Source: Mesobacillus boroniphilus JCM 21738 (GTDB lineage: Bacteria > Bacillota > Bacilli > Bacillales > Cytobacillaceae). Taken from it: a stretch of DNA of 53,479 bases. The notes under the pieces were generated by a model. It did no database searches, had not been told where the DNA came from, and was given only the letters and a program-made list of their open reading frames with translations. Both the position numbers and the translations under genes were made by a program. Of this stretch, positions 15,573-23,828 are shown piece after piece. The DNA lies in contig NZ_BAUW01000017.1 of assembly GCF_000517385.1 (NCBI RefSeq), forward strand, positions 1 through 53,479, written 5' to 3'. How positions within the stretch are numbered: position 1 is the first letter of the stretch; every line of letters starts with the position of its first letter.

Positions 15573-15707
15573 TTAGTTGTAGAAGCTTGCTCCTACAATA
15601 ATCAACAAAATGAACAATACAACGATCAATACGAAAGTGGAGCCTCCGTAGCCGCCGCCGCCGTAGCCATAGCCTCCGCCGCAAAACCCACCATAACCGT
15701 AGCCCAT
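15573..15707 (-). CDS. YjcZ-family sporulation miniprotein
   Basis: 44 aa, shorter than most gene-calling limits, and in a different frame from the longest open frame here. Start ATG at 15707 with GGTGA upstream. [19 protein letters not shown] is followed by a single membrane helix [20 protein letters not shown] and YN at the end. This Gly/Tyr-rich head plus one transmembrane helix is the YjcZ/YhdX (TIGR01732-like) pattern of small sporulation-associated proteins. A strong terminator follows. Role in the spore membrane or coat is inferred from family. Confidence 0.88.
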   Translation of the reverse strand: MGYGYGGFCGGGYGYGGGGYGGSTFVLIVVLFILLIIVGASFYN

Positions 15708-15801
15708 TCTTCTTCACCTCACTTTTTATTACTCAATAGCAATATATGTGAGGCGTAATGAATATGTATGGGCGAGCCCCCACCCATTTAGAAATCATGG
15801 A

Positions 15802-16518
15802 CTAAATGTGATCAAAGTCTGGGAAATGGCAGGATATAAATTCATCATATAAATCAATACTAAGGTTTCCTCTAGAATCCATTTCTGCATAAAAGACTTG
15901 ATGTGGCTGAAATCCTTTAGCCTGGATTTTTGCAATCAGTTCAACTTTTTCCAGACCAGTTTGCCTTAAGTTTTCCTCGATAAATTTACCGTCCATCATA
16001 ACAGACACCGAAGCAGACTCTGCTTCCCTTTTAATTCCAATATCTTCATACTTTAAAGGCTGTTTGGCTTTTTTCAATAAAACACTCAATTCTCCATTGG
16101 AGTCAAGCGAAGCAAACTCAACATCAGCTACCTTGAATACACTTTTCTTGCGGAGTTGTTCAAGGAGTTCATCTAGACTGTATTTCTCTTTCCGCATATT
16201 TTTTTCGAGAATATTGCCATTTTCAATGAATGTAGTTGATTTCCCCTCAACTATATTGCGAAATGATCTGCTTCTTAAGGAAATCGTTGAAATCGCCAAA
16301 GGGACGAATGACCAGACAACCAAGCTGGCAATTCCATCCCTCAAGCTCAAATCAGGATCCATCGCTAATGTACCAGCAATATCACCCACAGTGATACCTA
16401 CGATATATTCAAAAAATGACAGACTAGATAACTGCTTTTTCCCTAGAAGCTTTGTGATGATGAACAAGCCTATAATCAGCATTATAGAGCGTATAATGGT
16501 TCTAAGAATATCCGGCAT
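15802..16518 (-). CDS. DUF421/YetF-type membrane protein of the spoVA-like operon
   Basis: 238 aa. Three N-terminal membrane helices (about 8-85: LIIGLFIITKLLGKKQLSSL, then FEYIVGITVGDIAGT) and a cytosolic alpha/beta part with GKSTTFIENGNILEKNMRKE and GFQPHQVFYAEMDSRGNLSI. This is the YetF/YrbG/YdfR family. A DUF421 protein at the end of a spoVA gene set recalls the 2Duf protein of the mobile spoVA2 operons, which raises spore heat resistance in other Bacillaceae. Here the DUF1657 parts are absent, so equivalence is uncertain. ATG at 16518, 25 bp after spoVAEb. Confidence 0.82.
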   Translation of the reverse strand: MPDILRTIIRSIMLIIGLFIITKLLGKKQLSSLSFFEYIVGITVGDIAGTLAMDPDLSLRDGIASLVVWSFVPLAISTISLRSRSFRNIVEGKSTTFIENGNILEKNMRKEKYSLDELLEQLRKKSVFKVADVEFASLDSNGELSVLLKKAKQPLKYEDIGIKREAESASVSVMMDGKFIEENLRQTGLEKVELIAKIQAKGFQPHQVFYAEMDSRGNLSIDLYDEFISCHFPDFDHI

Positions 16519-16542
16519 TAAATCATCCCTTGAAACGCAGAA

Positions 16543-16899
16543 TCAGCCTTTTGGCTTAAAAATCAGTGCGCCGATAAAACCGAAGATTACAGCAGCCGAT
16601 ATACCGGAACTCGTGATTTCGAACATGCCTGTCAGGACACCGACCAGCCCGTGCTGCTCTGCTTCCTGAAGCGCTCCATGAACAAGCGAATTCCCAAAGC
16701 TTGTGATTGGAATCGTAGCACCTGCTCCTGCAAAGTCGATTAGTGGTTCGTACAGTCCAAAGCCATCAAGGACAGCACCAATGACAACAAGCAGGCTCAT
16801 CGTGTGCCCTGGTGTCAATTTCGCGATATCAAACATTAGCTGTCCGAATACACAGATCATGCCTCCGACAACAAAGGCCCAGAAAAACATTGGTAGCAA
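16543..16899 (-). CDS. spoVAE: SpoVAEb, spore membrane channel component
   Basis: 118 aa, TTG start at 16899 with AAAGGAGG 7 bases upstream. Polytopic: [19 protein letters not shown], then [40 protein letters not shown] and a C-terminal [13 protein letters not shown]. The FAGAGxxxPxTxFGN motif is shared with SpoVAC and is diagnostic. SpoVAC, SpoVAD and SpoVAE form the inner-membrane channel for dipicolinic acid uptake and release in spores. It follows spoVAD by 15 bp in one operon. Confidence 0.9.
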   Translation of the reverse strand: MLPMFFWAFVVGGMICVFGQLMFDIAKLTPGHTMSLLVVIGAVLDGFGLYEPLIDFAGAGATIPITSFGNSLVHGALQEAEQHGLVGVLTGMFEITSSGISAAVIFGFIGALIFKPKG

Positions 16900-16914
16900 A
16901 GCGATTCCTCCTTT

Positions 16915-17927
16915 CTAGTTCATTTCAATTGAGACCGCATGGGCAATACATGGAATGGATTCTTTTTGCTGGAACGATAGCGGTGACAACAGAGCTCCTG
17001 TAGCAACAACAAGTATTTTCTTATAGACACCATCTTTCATTTGGTTTAATAAATGGCCATATAACACGGAAGCAGAACATCCTGCTCCGCTGCCACCAGA
17101 TTGGACCGGCTGGTCATCGTTATAAATCATCAACCCGCAATCCTGAAATTGTTCCTTGGTTATATCCAGTCCAGATTGCTGCAGAAGCTCGTATGTAGTA
17201 GCCTGCCCAATCCTTCCAAGATCACCTGTTACAACTAAATCATAATAAGATGGATCACGATTCAAATCTTTAAAGTGGGCAATGATCGTATCCGATGCAG
17301 CAGGCGCCATTGCTCCGCCCATATTAAATGGATCCGAAATTCCCATATCGACTACTTTTCCGATAGTGCAGATGTGGTTACAATCTTTCCCTGTTTAACC
17401 GAATTGTCCGTTACAACAGCAGCTCCTGCTCCGGTTACAGTCCACTGCGCTGTCGGAGGCTTTTGTCCGCCATATTCTGTCGGGTAGCGGAATTGTTTTT
17501 CCGCCGCCGAATTGTGGCTTGATGCGCCGGTTACAGCCTTCTTTGCTCCCTGGTAGTTTACAATAAATGATGCCAGAGCAAGACCCTCCATAGAGGTAGA
17601 GCAAGCACCGAAGAGACCAAAATAAGGGATTTCCATAGCCCTCGCCGCAAAACTAGTCGGTGTGATCTGATTGATTAAATCTCCTGCCAGCATGAACTGC
17701 ATGTCCTCTTTATTGAAGTTTCCCTTTTGCAACGCAGATTTAATTGCTTCTTCAAGCAAAACTCTATGTGCTTTTTCGTAAGAGTCTTCCCCCATCCATA
17801 AATCGTCATGAAGGACATCAAAGTCAGCTGCGAGTTTTCCCTCAGCTTCAAAAGGACCGCCGGATGTTCCCCATGATTCAATGACAGGCTGATTCGTAAA
17901 TTGCCATGACTGCTTTCCAATCAACAT
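16915..17927 (-). CDS. spoVAD: SpoVAD, dipicolinate-binding spore protein, frameshifted
   Basis: About 337 aa across two frames. N-terminal frame: MLIGKQSWQFTNQPVIESWG, GPFEAEGKLAADFDVLHDDL, MQFMLAGDLINQITPT and FGLFGACSTSMEGLALAS. After TTSA the frame breaks near 17367 (a base is missing in TCTGCACTATCGG) and the other frame gives TIGKVVDMGISDPFNMGGAM to the end. Thiolase-like fold; SpoVAD is known to bind dipicolinic acid directly. Its ATG touches the spoVAC stop, so translation is coupled. A sequencing error is more likely than a true pseudogene because both halves are well preserved. Confidence 0.88.
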
Positions 17928-18407
17928 TTACAGCACCCCCATCATTATCAGCAAAGTTTTTACTAGTGCAACGACAAAGGCTGCAAAGACTCCAAATAAG
18001 ATTACGGATCCTGCCAATTTAAACATATTTCCACCGACACCAAGAACAAAGCCTTCAGTACGATGCTCAATAGCTGCTGCAATAACAGAATTCCCAAAGC
18101 CAGTCACCGGGACGGCACTTCCCGCACCTGCAAATTGACCGAGATGGTCATAGACACCGAATCCTGTCAGCAGCATGGAGAGGAAAATCATCGTAGCAAC
18201 TGTCGGATTTCCAGCTGTTTGTTCGGTAAAATTAAAAAAGTATATATAAAAATAGGTTATTGCCTGACCAATTGTACAGATCAAACCACCAACCAAAAAT
18301 GCTTTAATGCAATTTTTAACCACTGGGCGTTTAAGTTCATGCTTTTGTTCCAGCTGTTGATATTGTTGCTGTTCAGGTGTCATCTTTTGCTTTTTTTTAT
18401 CCCCCAT
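17928..18407 (-). CDS. spoVAC: SpoVAC, mechanosensitive spore channel component
   Basis: 159 aa from ATG 18407 (AAAGGA 8 bases upstream); another ATG three codons earlier is possible. A charged cytosolic head (KKKQKMTPEQQQYQQLEQKH) is followed by membrane segments with KAFLVGGLICTIGQAITYFY, LSMLLTGFGVYDHLGQF, FAGAGSAVPVTGFGNSVIAA and a hydrophobic C-terminus. SpoVAC of B. subtilis acts as a mechanosensitive channel for dipicolinate release. It is located after a YhcN/YlaJ lipoprotein and directly before spoVAD. Confidence 0.92.
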   Translation of the reverse strand: MGDKKKQKMTPEQQQYQQLEQKHELKRPVVKNCIKAFLVGGLICTIGQAITYFYIYFFNFTEQTAGNPTVATMIFLSMLLTGFGVYDHLGQFAGAGSAVPVTGFGNSVIAAAIEHRTEGFVLGVGGNMFKLAGSVILFGVFAAFVVALVKTLLIMMGVL

Positions 18408-18422
18408 TTCACCCATCCTTTC

Positions 18423-18911
18423 TTAAGTCAATTCTTTTTTCAACGAAATAATCCGCTGCAATTGTTCCTCTGCTTTTTTATCCGGAAAGGACGGATCTTT
18501 CATTCTCTCCCGAAGCTCGACCGCCTCAATAAAAATTTTATAATCACTAGAAACAATGAAGTCTTCATCGGGATAATTCTTTTCAAGTTTCTTATTGATT
18601 TCTTTCTCAATCCTCTTCATGCCAAACCGCTTTAAATGCTTAACCTTATATGCGACTAGTACTTCTTTTTTACCTGCAATGACTGCAACATCATAGATCT
18701 CATCAAGTGCAGCGATATCTTTCTTTACCTTTTTAGCCAGTTTGAGATCCTTCTCTTCAAGATCATTTGTCGCTCCTGGATCAGGATTGACTGACTGGAT
18801 CATTGACGCCCTGCTATCTGGTGAAGTTTTACCAAAAGGAGAACAGCCAGCAGTGCCAGCTCCGAGCATGATTAATATTGCCAAAAATTTCACTGCCTGT
18901 TTCATATTCAT
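18423..18911 (-). CDS. YhcN/YlaJ-family sporulation lipoprotein
   Basis: 162 aa; ATG at 18911 with AAGGGA 6 bases upstream was chosen among several nearby ATGs. Lipoprotein signal: ILIMLGAGTAGC. The mature part has DLKLAKKVKKDIAALDEIYD, VAVIAGKKEVLVAYKVKHLK and EKEINKKLEKNYPDEDFIVS, the YhcN/YlaJ (PF09580) BON-like pattern. These lipoproteins sit in the spore inner membrane and affect germination. It heads the spoVA-like operon, as in spoVA2 clusters of other species. No clear sigma-G promoter could be read upstream. Confidence 0.85.
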   Translation of the reverse strand: MNMKQAVKFLAILIMLGAGTAGCSPFGKTSPDSRASMIQSVNPDPGATNDLEEKDLKLAKKVKKDIAALDEIYDVAVIAGKKEVLVAYKVKHLKRFGMKRIEKEINKKLEKNYPDEDFIVSSDYKIFIEAVELRERMKDPSFPDKKAEEQLQRIISLKKELT

Positions 18912-19137
18912 CATTAATCCCTTCTTATGCTTCATCTGATAAAATTATTTTCCTCGTCCAAAACCCAATTTATGAATTTTTTAAAGCGGGATTATATTCC
19001 AGTTAATGTAAAAGGTTATCAAGCCTTCTTAGCAGTAAATTTGCTTTGGTGAGTTTAATATGACCTTTTTTTCGATTCTTCATTAAATAATGCTCCTTTA
19101 TTGCTCTTTATAGGCTTCCCCATTCTGCGTAATCTAC

Positions 19138-19169
19138 AAAAAACGCCTGCCAGAAAGTTTGGCAGACGC
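19138..19169 (-). terminator. Terminator of the Cys/Lys-rich peptide gene
   Basis: Minus strand GCGTCTGCCA-loop-TGGCAGGCG followed by TTTTTTG, five bases after the stop codon of the gene at 19174-19294. Confidence 0.8.
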
Positions 19170-19173
19170 TGTT

Positions 19174-19294
19174 TTATGCTTGTTTTTTCTTTTTCCCGCA
19201 ACCACAGCCGCGTTTTTTCGCACTCGGCGGTTGAAGCATTACTCTTGGATACAATTGAACCCTTGCTGCTTTTCGTGTTTTGCTTTTCCTCCAT
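19174..19294 (-). CDS. Hidden small Cys/Lys-rich peptide gene, probably frameshifted
   Basis: About 39 aa. ATG at 19294 has GAAGGGG 8 bases upstream, the only good start, and opens MEEKQN. After a few codons the convincing sequence is in another frame: RKAARVQLYPRVMLQPPSAK then KRGCGCGKKKKQA and stop at 19174, just before a strong terminator. The start frame instead reads on through the terminator, which is unlikely. Removing one C from AACACG joins both parts. A basic peptide with GCGCG in a coat/spoVA neighbourhood suggests a spore-associated protein, but I know no named family. Confidence 0.55.
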
Positions 19295-19382
19295 GAATAC
19301 AACCCCTTCATTAAAGAGTCCATACGATAGTTTATGAACAAATAATCAATGGGGTTCTGGACGGACTCACTAATTTAATATG

Positions 19383-19727
19383 TCAGTCTTTTATGAAATA
19401 ATGCTGGATAACCGAAGCGATCGCTGCGATTGCCAGTACTGTGATGACTGGCATTGAAAGCTGTGGCAACAGAGCATAGCCAGCATATAGGAAAGAAGCT
19501 GCCCAAATACCAGTGCACCAGTGGCAGCTTATTAGCTCACCAACCCAATATCTTATCCCCGATCCTTTAATTTCAATATAAGTTTCCGTACTCCCATCCT
19601 CCAGTGTCTCCTCCACTATACTGTGGAAGGGTGCTCGTAGGAATTCAGTGATTGTATCGTAAACAATCAGCCTGGTCAAACGAAAGCTCGCAAATACAAG
19701 AAGGCATAAATCAAGCCAACTCCCCAT
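19383..19727 (-). CDS. yjcA: YjcA, DUF1360 sporulation-associated membrane protein
   Basis: 114 aa. DUF1360 pattern: LLVFASFRLTRLIVYDTITE at the N-terminus, FHSIVEETLEDGSTETY, then the signature ISCHWCTGIWAASFLYAGYA and a final membrane helix. B. subtilis YjcA (sporulation-controlled, 120 aa) occupies the same place next to the coat gene cluster. The CHWCTG motif near the membrane face could bind metal or be redox-active; role unknown. Confidence 0.88.
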   Translation of the reverse strand: MGSWLDLCLLVFASFRLTRLIVYDTITEFLRAPFHSIVEETLEDGSTETYIEIKGSGIRYWVGELISCHWCTGIWAASFLYAGYALLPQLSMPVITVLAIAAIASVIQHYFIKD

Positions 19728-19930
19728 CCGCTACACCACCTGTGTTGATTCAAGTCAATACAGCTTATGCAGGGCAAATCCCTATGTATGGGCCTTAACC
19801 TGTCCGCTCCTGTCATGATTTTTTTTGGGAAACCTGTTGAAAATTAGACAAACACCCACACCATTAGGAGGGCGATTCATATTCTATTAAGGACAATAGG
19901 TCATATCAACTAAAAGGAGATGAACTTGTT

Positions 19931-20446
19931 ATGGGTTGCAAAGGTAAAAAACATGATAGCGACAGCTGTGTTTGCGAGGTTCTTAGAGCAGTAGCAGATG
20001 CTCAAGATGAAGTGGATGTAGACAATGATTGCGATGTCAGCTGCCACAAGTCTATCCAGGAATTACTTGCAGGCGCACAAACTCCAACGACGGATTTAGA
20101 TACAATCCCACTAATTCTTTATTGCGGTGACTGTCAACCGTTCGAAGGGTTTGGAACTCGCATCCGTACAAATGGTAACGGACCACAAATGCTTGACTGC
20201 TTTAACTCTTTCTTCTTCCGCGTAACTTCTGTGGATGATAACTGCTGCGCTAAACTTGAGCTGCTGGCTACACGCGGCGGCGAAGGCGATGGCACGCCTT
20301 GCGGTCAAATCCAGACTGGAGGATCCAGAAATGAATTCTTCAGGACTGGAATCTGCCTAACTGTAGACTTGGATTGCTTCTGCGCTGTCACTTGCTTAGA
20401 TCCTGTAGCAGCATTACCACTTTCTAGCCTTCCTGGAAATGACTGA
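19931..20446 (+). CDS. cotZ: Spore coat protein of the CotY/CotZ family
   Basis: 171 aa, rich in cysteine (about 14 residues). ATG with AAGGAG upstream. Recognisable CotY/CotZ features: CVCEVLRAVADAQDEV, SCHKSIQELLAGAQ, TIPLILYCGDCQPFEGFGTR, FNSFFFRVTSVDDNCCAKLE and a C-terminal ICLTVDLDCFCAVTCLDP. These proteins form the disulphide-linked outer crust or exosporium lattice. CotY and CotZ cannot be told apart with confidence here; only one copy is present in this window. It is divergent from yjcA and convergent with cotO. Confidence 0.9.
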   Translation: MGCKGKKHDSDSCVCEVLRAVADAQDEVDVDNDCDVSCHKSIQELLAGAQTPTTDLDTIPLILYCGDCQPFEGFGTRIRTNGNGPQMLDCFNSFFFRVTSVDDNCCAKLELLATRGGEGDGTPCGQIQTGGSRNEFFRTGICLTVDLDCFCAVTCLDPVAALPLSSLPGND

Positions 20447-20466
20447 TCACTGCAGTCAGAAAAATC

Positions 20467-20496
20467 AGGCTTACCGTAATTGGTAAGCCTATTTTT
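20467..20496 (+). terminator. Terminator after the CotY/CotZ gene
   Basis: AGGCTTACC and GGTAAGCCT make a perfect 9-bp stem followed by ATTTTTATA. Confidence 0.8.
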
Positions 20497-20950
20497 ATAA
20501 CCCGACCCTTTTAATATCAACTAAATCCTCTTTGAGGATGCTTACACTTTTCTTTCTTGGGCTGATCGAATGAATAAACAAAACTTCTCCTTTCATTTCC
20601 ATAAAGTACCCTTTATATGACCTTTCTATGGTAATGAATTCATATTTAACCTTCGCGACAGATGCCGGGACAAGCTTTAAGTGTTTAACCTTTTCTTCAA
20701 GTGTATATTCATTGAAATTTCTCTTTTTTGGTACATCCACACTTTCTGTTTCATGAATTACTTCTTCTCCTAAGTTTCCGCTTGCATCTGAAACAACTTC
20801 AACTGTCTTCTCCTGTACTTTCTGATTCTCAGACATCTCTTCACTATTTTTAAAAGAAAAATTCTTTTGCATATCAGGTTGCGGTAGTTCAATATTTGGC
20901 TGATTAATGTAAAACAAAGGAGATTGCTTACGACTTCTTTTCCTCCCCAT
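20495..20950 (-). CDS. cotO: Spore coat protein CotO
   Basis: 151 aa. Start at MGRKRSRKQSPLFYINQP (20950), with GGAGGTG 6 bases upstream. The N-terminal basic stretch and YINQP, the acidic low-complexity middle (about 35-90) and the conserved C-terminal TLEEKVKHLKLVPASVAKVK, then ITIERSYKGYFMEMKGEVLF, define CotO (YjbX). In B. subtilis it is a late outer-coat morphogenetic protein. It is located between the CotY/CotZ gene and fabI as in B. subtilis. Confidence 0.9.
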   Translation of the reverse strand: MGRKRSRKQSPLFYINQPNIELPQPDMQKNFSFKNSEEMSENQKVQEKTVEVVSDASGNLGEEVIHETESVDVPKKRNFNEYTLEEKVKHLKLVPASVAKVKYEFITIERSYKGYFMEMKGEVLFIHSISPRKKSVSILKEDLVDIKRVGL

Positions 20951-21045
20951 ATACGGCACCTCCAATACTTCAATACTTCGCTCACCCTATATGTATGCGG
21001 TAGCCTAGGATAGGTGCCAGAATCATTTTTTGAATTGTTTAAAAC

Positions 21046-21075
21046 AAAAAAGAAAGTCCGCACATTGGCGGACTT
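21046..21075 (-). terminator. Terminator of fabI
   Basis: Minus strand AAGTCCGC-loop-GCGGACTTTCTTTTTTG, just after the fabI stop. Confidence 0.75.
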
Positions 21076-21081
21076 GATTGA

Positions 21082-21849
21082 TTATAAGATATGAAACCCC
21101 GAGTCAACATGGATATTTTCACCAGTAATCCCGCGGGACATGTCACTGAACAGGAACACTGCTGTGTCACCGACTTCTTCAGGAGTAGTGTTGCGGCGAA
21201 GCGGAGCTCTTTCTTCGATTTCCCTCAAGATTGAATTAAAGTCACTTACACCTTTCGCAGAAAGTGTACGGATTGGTCCGGCTGAAATGGAGTTTACGCG
21301 GATGTTATTCTTCCCCAGGTCTGCTGCAAGGTAGCGGACGCTTGCATCCAGAGATGCTTTTGCCACCCCCATGACATTATAATTCGGAATCGCTCGTTCT
21401 CCTCCAAGGTAAGTCAAAGTAACGATACTTCCACCTTCTGACATTAGTTCCTTCGCTTCCTTGGCAACTGCAGTCAGTGAGTAGGCGCTGATATTATGTG
21501 CTAACAGGAAACCCTCGCGCGATACTTTCATATAGTCTCCCTGGAGTTCCTCTTTGTTCGCAAATGCAATACAGTGTGCAACACCAGAAATCGTCCCAAC
21601 CGCTTCCTTGACCTCACTAAAGCATTTCGCGACATCTTCATCTCTCGTAACATCGCATGGCAATACTAAATAGTTTTCGTCCAATGACTCAGCAAGCTCA
21701 CGAACACTTTTCTCCAAACGCTCTCCTGCATAAGTGAAAATTAAATTTGCACCTGCATTGTGAAGTGCCTGAGCAATTCCCCAGGCAATGCTTCGTTTAT
21801 TGGCAACACCCATTACTACATATGTTTTTCCGTTAAATGATAAAGTCAT
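21082..21849 (-). CDS. fabI: Enoyl-[acyl-carrier-protein] reductase (NADH), FabI
   Basis: 255 aa; B. subtilis FabI has 258. Short-chain dehydrogenase fold: VMGVANKRSIAWGIAQALHN binds the nucleotide; the catalytic pair Tyr-x6-Lys appears in NYNVMGVAKASLDASVRYLA (about 153-172), with SAGPIRTLSAKG and the substrate loop after it. It performs the last reduction of each fatty-acid elongation cycle in the cytosol and is the target of triclosan-type drugs. It has its own terminator and lies between cotO and the antiporter gene. No FapR operator was identified by eye. Confidence 0.96.
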   Translation of the reverse strand: MTLSFNGKTYVVMGVANKRSIAWGIAQALHNAGANLIFTYAGERLEKSVRELAESLDENYLVLPCDVTRDEDVAKCFSEVKEAVGTISGVAHCIAFANKEELQGDYMKVSREGFLLAHNISAYSLTAVAKEAKELMSEGGSIVTLTYLGGERAIPNYNVMGVAKASLDASVRYLAADLGKNNIRVNSISAGPIRTLSAKGVSDFNSILREIEERAPLRRNTTPEEVGDTAVFLFSDMSRGITGENIHVDSGFHIL

Positions 21850-21928
21850 TTTTTACCGTTCCCCCAATGTTAATACAAGTTATTAGTACCTAGTGCTAAT
21901 TTTACACTATATTTTTTCATTTGAAAAG

Positions 21929-21956
21929 AAAAACCCGCCGATAAGGCGGGTTTTGT
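21929..21956 (-). terminator. Terminator of the antiporter gene
   Basis: ACCCGCC-gataa-GGCGGGT, with a TTTTTC run on the minus strand, 12 bp after the yjbQ stop. Confidence 0.85.
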
Positions 21957-21967
21957 TTCCATTAACA

Positions 21968-23815
21968 CTAGAAACAAAATTCAAGCTCACGTTTCAACTC
22001 GTCAACATACTCTTTCGAACCCGAGACAATCAAACGATCTTTTAGCCTCAACTCGGTATCTCCGTGAGGTACAATCGATTCATTTTCACGCAGTATTCGG
22101 ACAAAAATAACATCTCCGGTAAACGGGAATCGTCTTAGGGTCATTCCCTCAAAGTGATCATTAAGCATTCTGATTTCATGAAGGGAATTTTCCTTGTTGG
22201 TCAGTATAGTCATGACTCCAGGCGATTCAATCATCACTTGAAGCAGTGATTCAGTTGAACGAAGGACCGAGAAGACTTCAATTCCCTCTTCTTGTACTTT
22301 ATCAGCAAGACCTGGACTTTCAATCCTAGCGATTACACGGTCAACACCATGCTCCTTCGCACTGACAGCAATCATTGCATTCAGATCAGGGTCCCCGGTA
22401 GTGATGACAATGATGTCCGCAGCATACACTTCATGTTTATCTAGTGTATCAATTTCATAATTCTCCATCTCGATGATATCAAAAACTGATTCTGCAATTC
22501 GGTTATCCGCTTTTTCCTGTTTCGTATGAAAAAGAACCGGCTCGTACAATGAAGACTGCAGGTCCCGGGAAACAGGAAGTGTCAACTGGTTGGCGCCAAT
22601 GAAGACAACTTTCACTTTCTTCTCTTCATCTTTTTCCTGCGGGAACAGTTTTTTAAACAAAATTGGTGTCAGCACGCTGGAGATAACCGCAACAAGAATC
22701 AATGTACCGCTCATTTCCGGTGTGATCATTTCCATTCTTTCACCTATTGTTGCGGCTGCGATGACTAGCGATAGTGTTGACGTCAGCAAAAATCCGGCAG
22801 CTAATACCGTTTTCGTATCATACCATTTTTTCAATAGATAGACAGGAATCACCTTAGATAAGAACAACGCCAGCAGCAATAGCGGAATGAGCATCAGGAG
22901 CTTCTTATCGCTGAATAAGGTCCATATATCCAGATCAACCCCGACCATAACAAAAAATATCGGGATTAAAAATCCATAGCCAAATGAATCCAGTTTGTGG
23001 ACCATATCCTGGTCTGGTGCCAGAAGTGAAACAAGTACCCCGGCAAGGAAAGCTCCAAGGATGTTTTCAGCACCAACCGTTTCAGAAATCGCCACTAACA
23101 AGATAATCAGTGCGAAGACCGCACGAGTACCTATTTGGGTTGTACCTGTGGAGAGAGCGTTGATAAATGTACGGTTTTTAAAGACTTTTCCAACGAAATA
23201 CAAAGCAACTCCAGCCGCGAACAGAATGAGAAGCAGCCATGTATTTCCTTCTCCCCCATCATAAAGGGAGACAAAGACAGCTAGCAGAATCATCGTTGCC
23301 AGATCCGCGATGACTGCCACCAATAAAATGATTTGACCGATATTGGACTTCATTAAATGGGCGTCTTTAAGTGTAGGCACTACAACACCAAGAGAAATTG
23401 TCGAAATAATCAGCGTCATTAAAAATACATTTTCGATAAAGCCAGCAAGTACAAATAAATAAGACAATGCTAACGAAGCAATGAAAATGCCCACAAAGAT
23501 GATTGATGCAATTGCAAATGTGTTAGGTTCCTTTTTCTGTACTGATTTATTCTTTTTACCACTCGTAAATGCAGAGAAATCTATTTCCAATCCGCTCAGG
23601 AACATTAGGAACAGAAATCCTAATGTAGATAGGGTGACGAGCCAGGCATCCTCATGGACGATATTGAAGCCGCTTTTACCTATGATGAGGCCCATAATGA
23701 TTTCTGCGACTACAACTGGTATGATGTTCAACTTTAACCGGTGAAGAAAAATAGGTGTTAAAAATGCGACAATGATGACAATCACTAGGGAAGTTATCGA
23801 AGCATGATGTTCCAC
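21968..23815 (-). CDS. yjbQ: CPA2-type monovalent cation/proton antiporter (YjbQ)
   Basis: 615 aa from a GTG start at 23815 (AAGGAGG at 7 bases); the ATG two codons earlier touches the ribosome site. Residues 1-385 hold 11-13 membrane helices with LFLMFLSGLEIDF and GAFLAGVLVS, the CPA2/KefB-type core. Then follows a TrkA-N-like RCK domain (VKVVFIGANQLTLPVSRDLQ ... VITTGDPDLNAMIAVSAKEH) and a TrkA-C domain at 535-615. It probably exports K+ or Na+ in exchange for protons with nucleotide gating. It is preceded by mgtE with 13 bp between, so the two likely share a transcript. Confidence 0.93.
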   Translation of the reverse strand: MEHHASITSLVIVIIVAFLTPIFLHRLKLNIIPVVVAEIIMGLIIGKSGFNIVHEDAWLVTLSTLGFLFLMFLSGLEIDFSAFTSGKKNKSVQKKEPNTFAIASIIFVGIFIASLALSYLFVLAGFIENVFLMTLIISTISLGVVVPTLKDAHLMKSNIGQIILLVAVIADLATMILLAVFVSLYDGGEGNTWLLLILFAAGVALYFVGKVFKNRTFINALSTGTTQIGTRAVFALIILLVAISETVGAENILGAFLAGVLVSLLAPDQDMVHKLDSFGYGFLIPIFFVMVGVDLDIWTLFSDKKLLMLIPLLLLALFLSKVIPVYLLKKWYDTKTVLAAGFLLTSTLSLVIAAATIGERMEMITPEMSGTLILVAVISSVLTPILFKKLFPQEKDEEKKVKVVFIGANQLTLPVSRDLQSSLYEPVLFHTKQEKADNRIAESVFDIIEMENYEIDTLDKHEVYAADIIVITTGDPDLNAMIAVSAKEHGVDRVIARIESPGLADKVQEEGIEVFSVLRSTESLLQVMIESPGVMTILTNKENSLHEIRMLNDHFEGMTLRRFPFTGDVIFVRILRENESIVPHGDTELRLKDRLIVSGSKEYVDELKRELEFCF

Positions 23816-23828
23816 CCTCATCCCTCCT

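Noticed and set aside
15460-15717. Arg/Leu-rich 85-aa minus-strand frame
   Set aside because: It is the wrong frame of the YjcZ-type gene, with unnatural Arg-Leu repeats; the 44-aa frame has the ribosome site and known family pattern.
18936-19060. Sigma-G promoter for the spoVA-like operon
   Set aside because: GGAATA and CATAAAT are present but 20 bases apart, too far for the usual 17-18.
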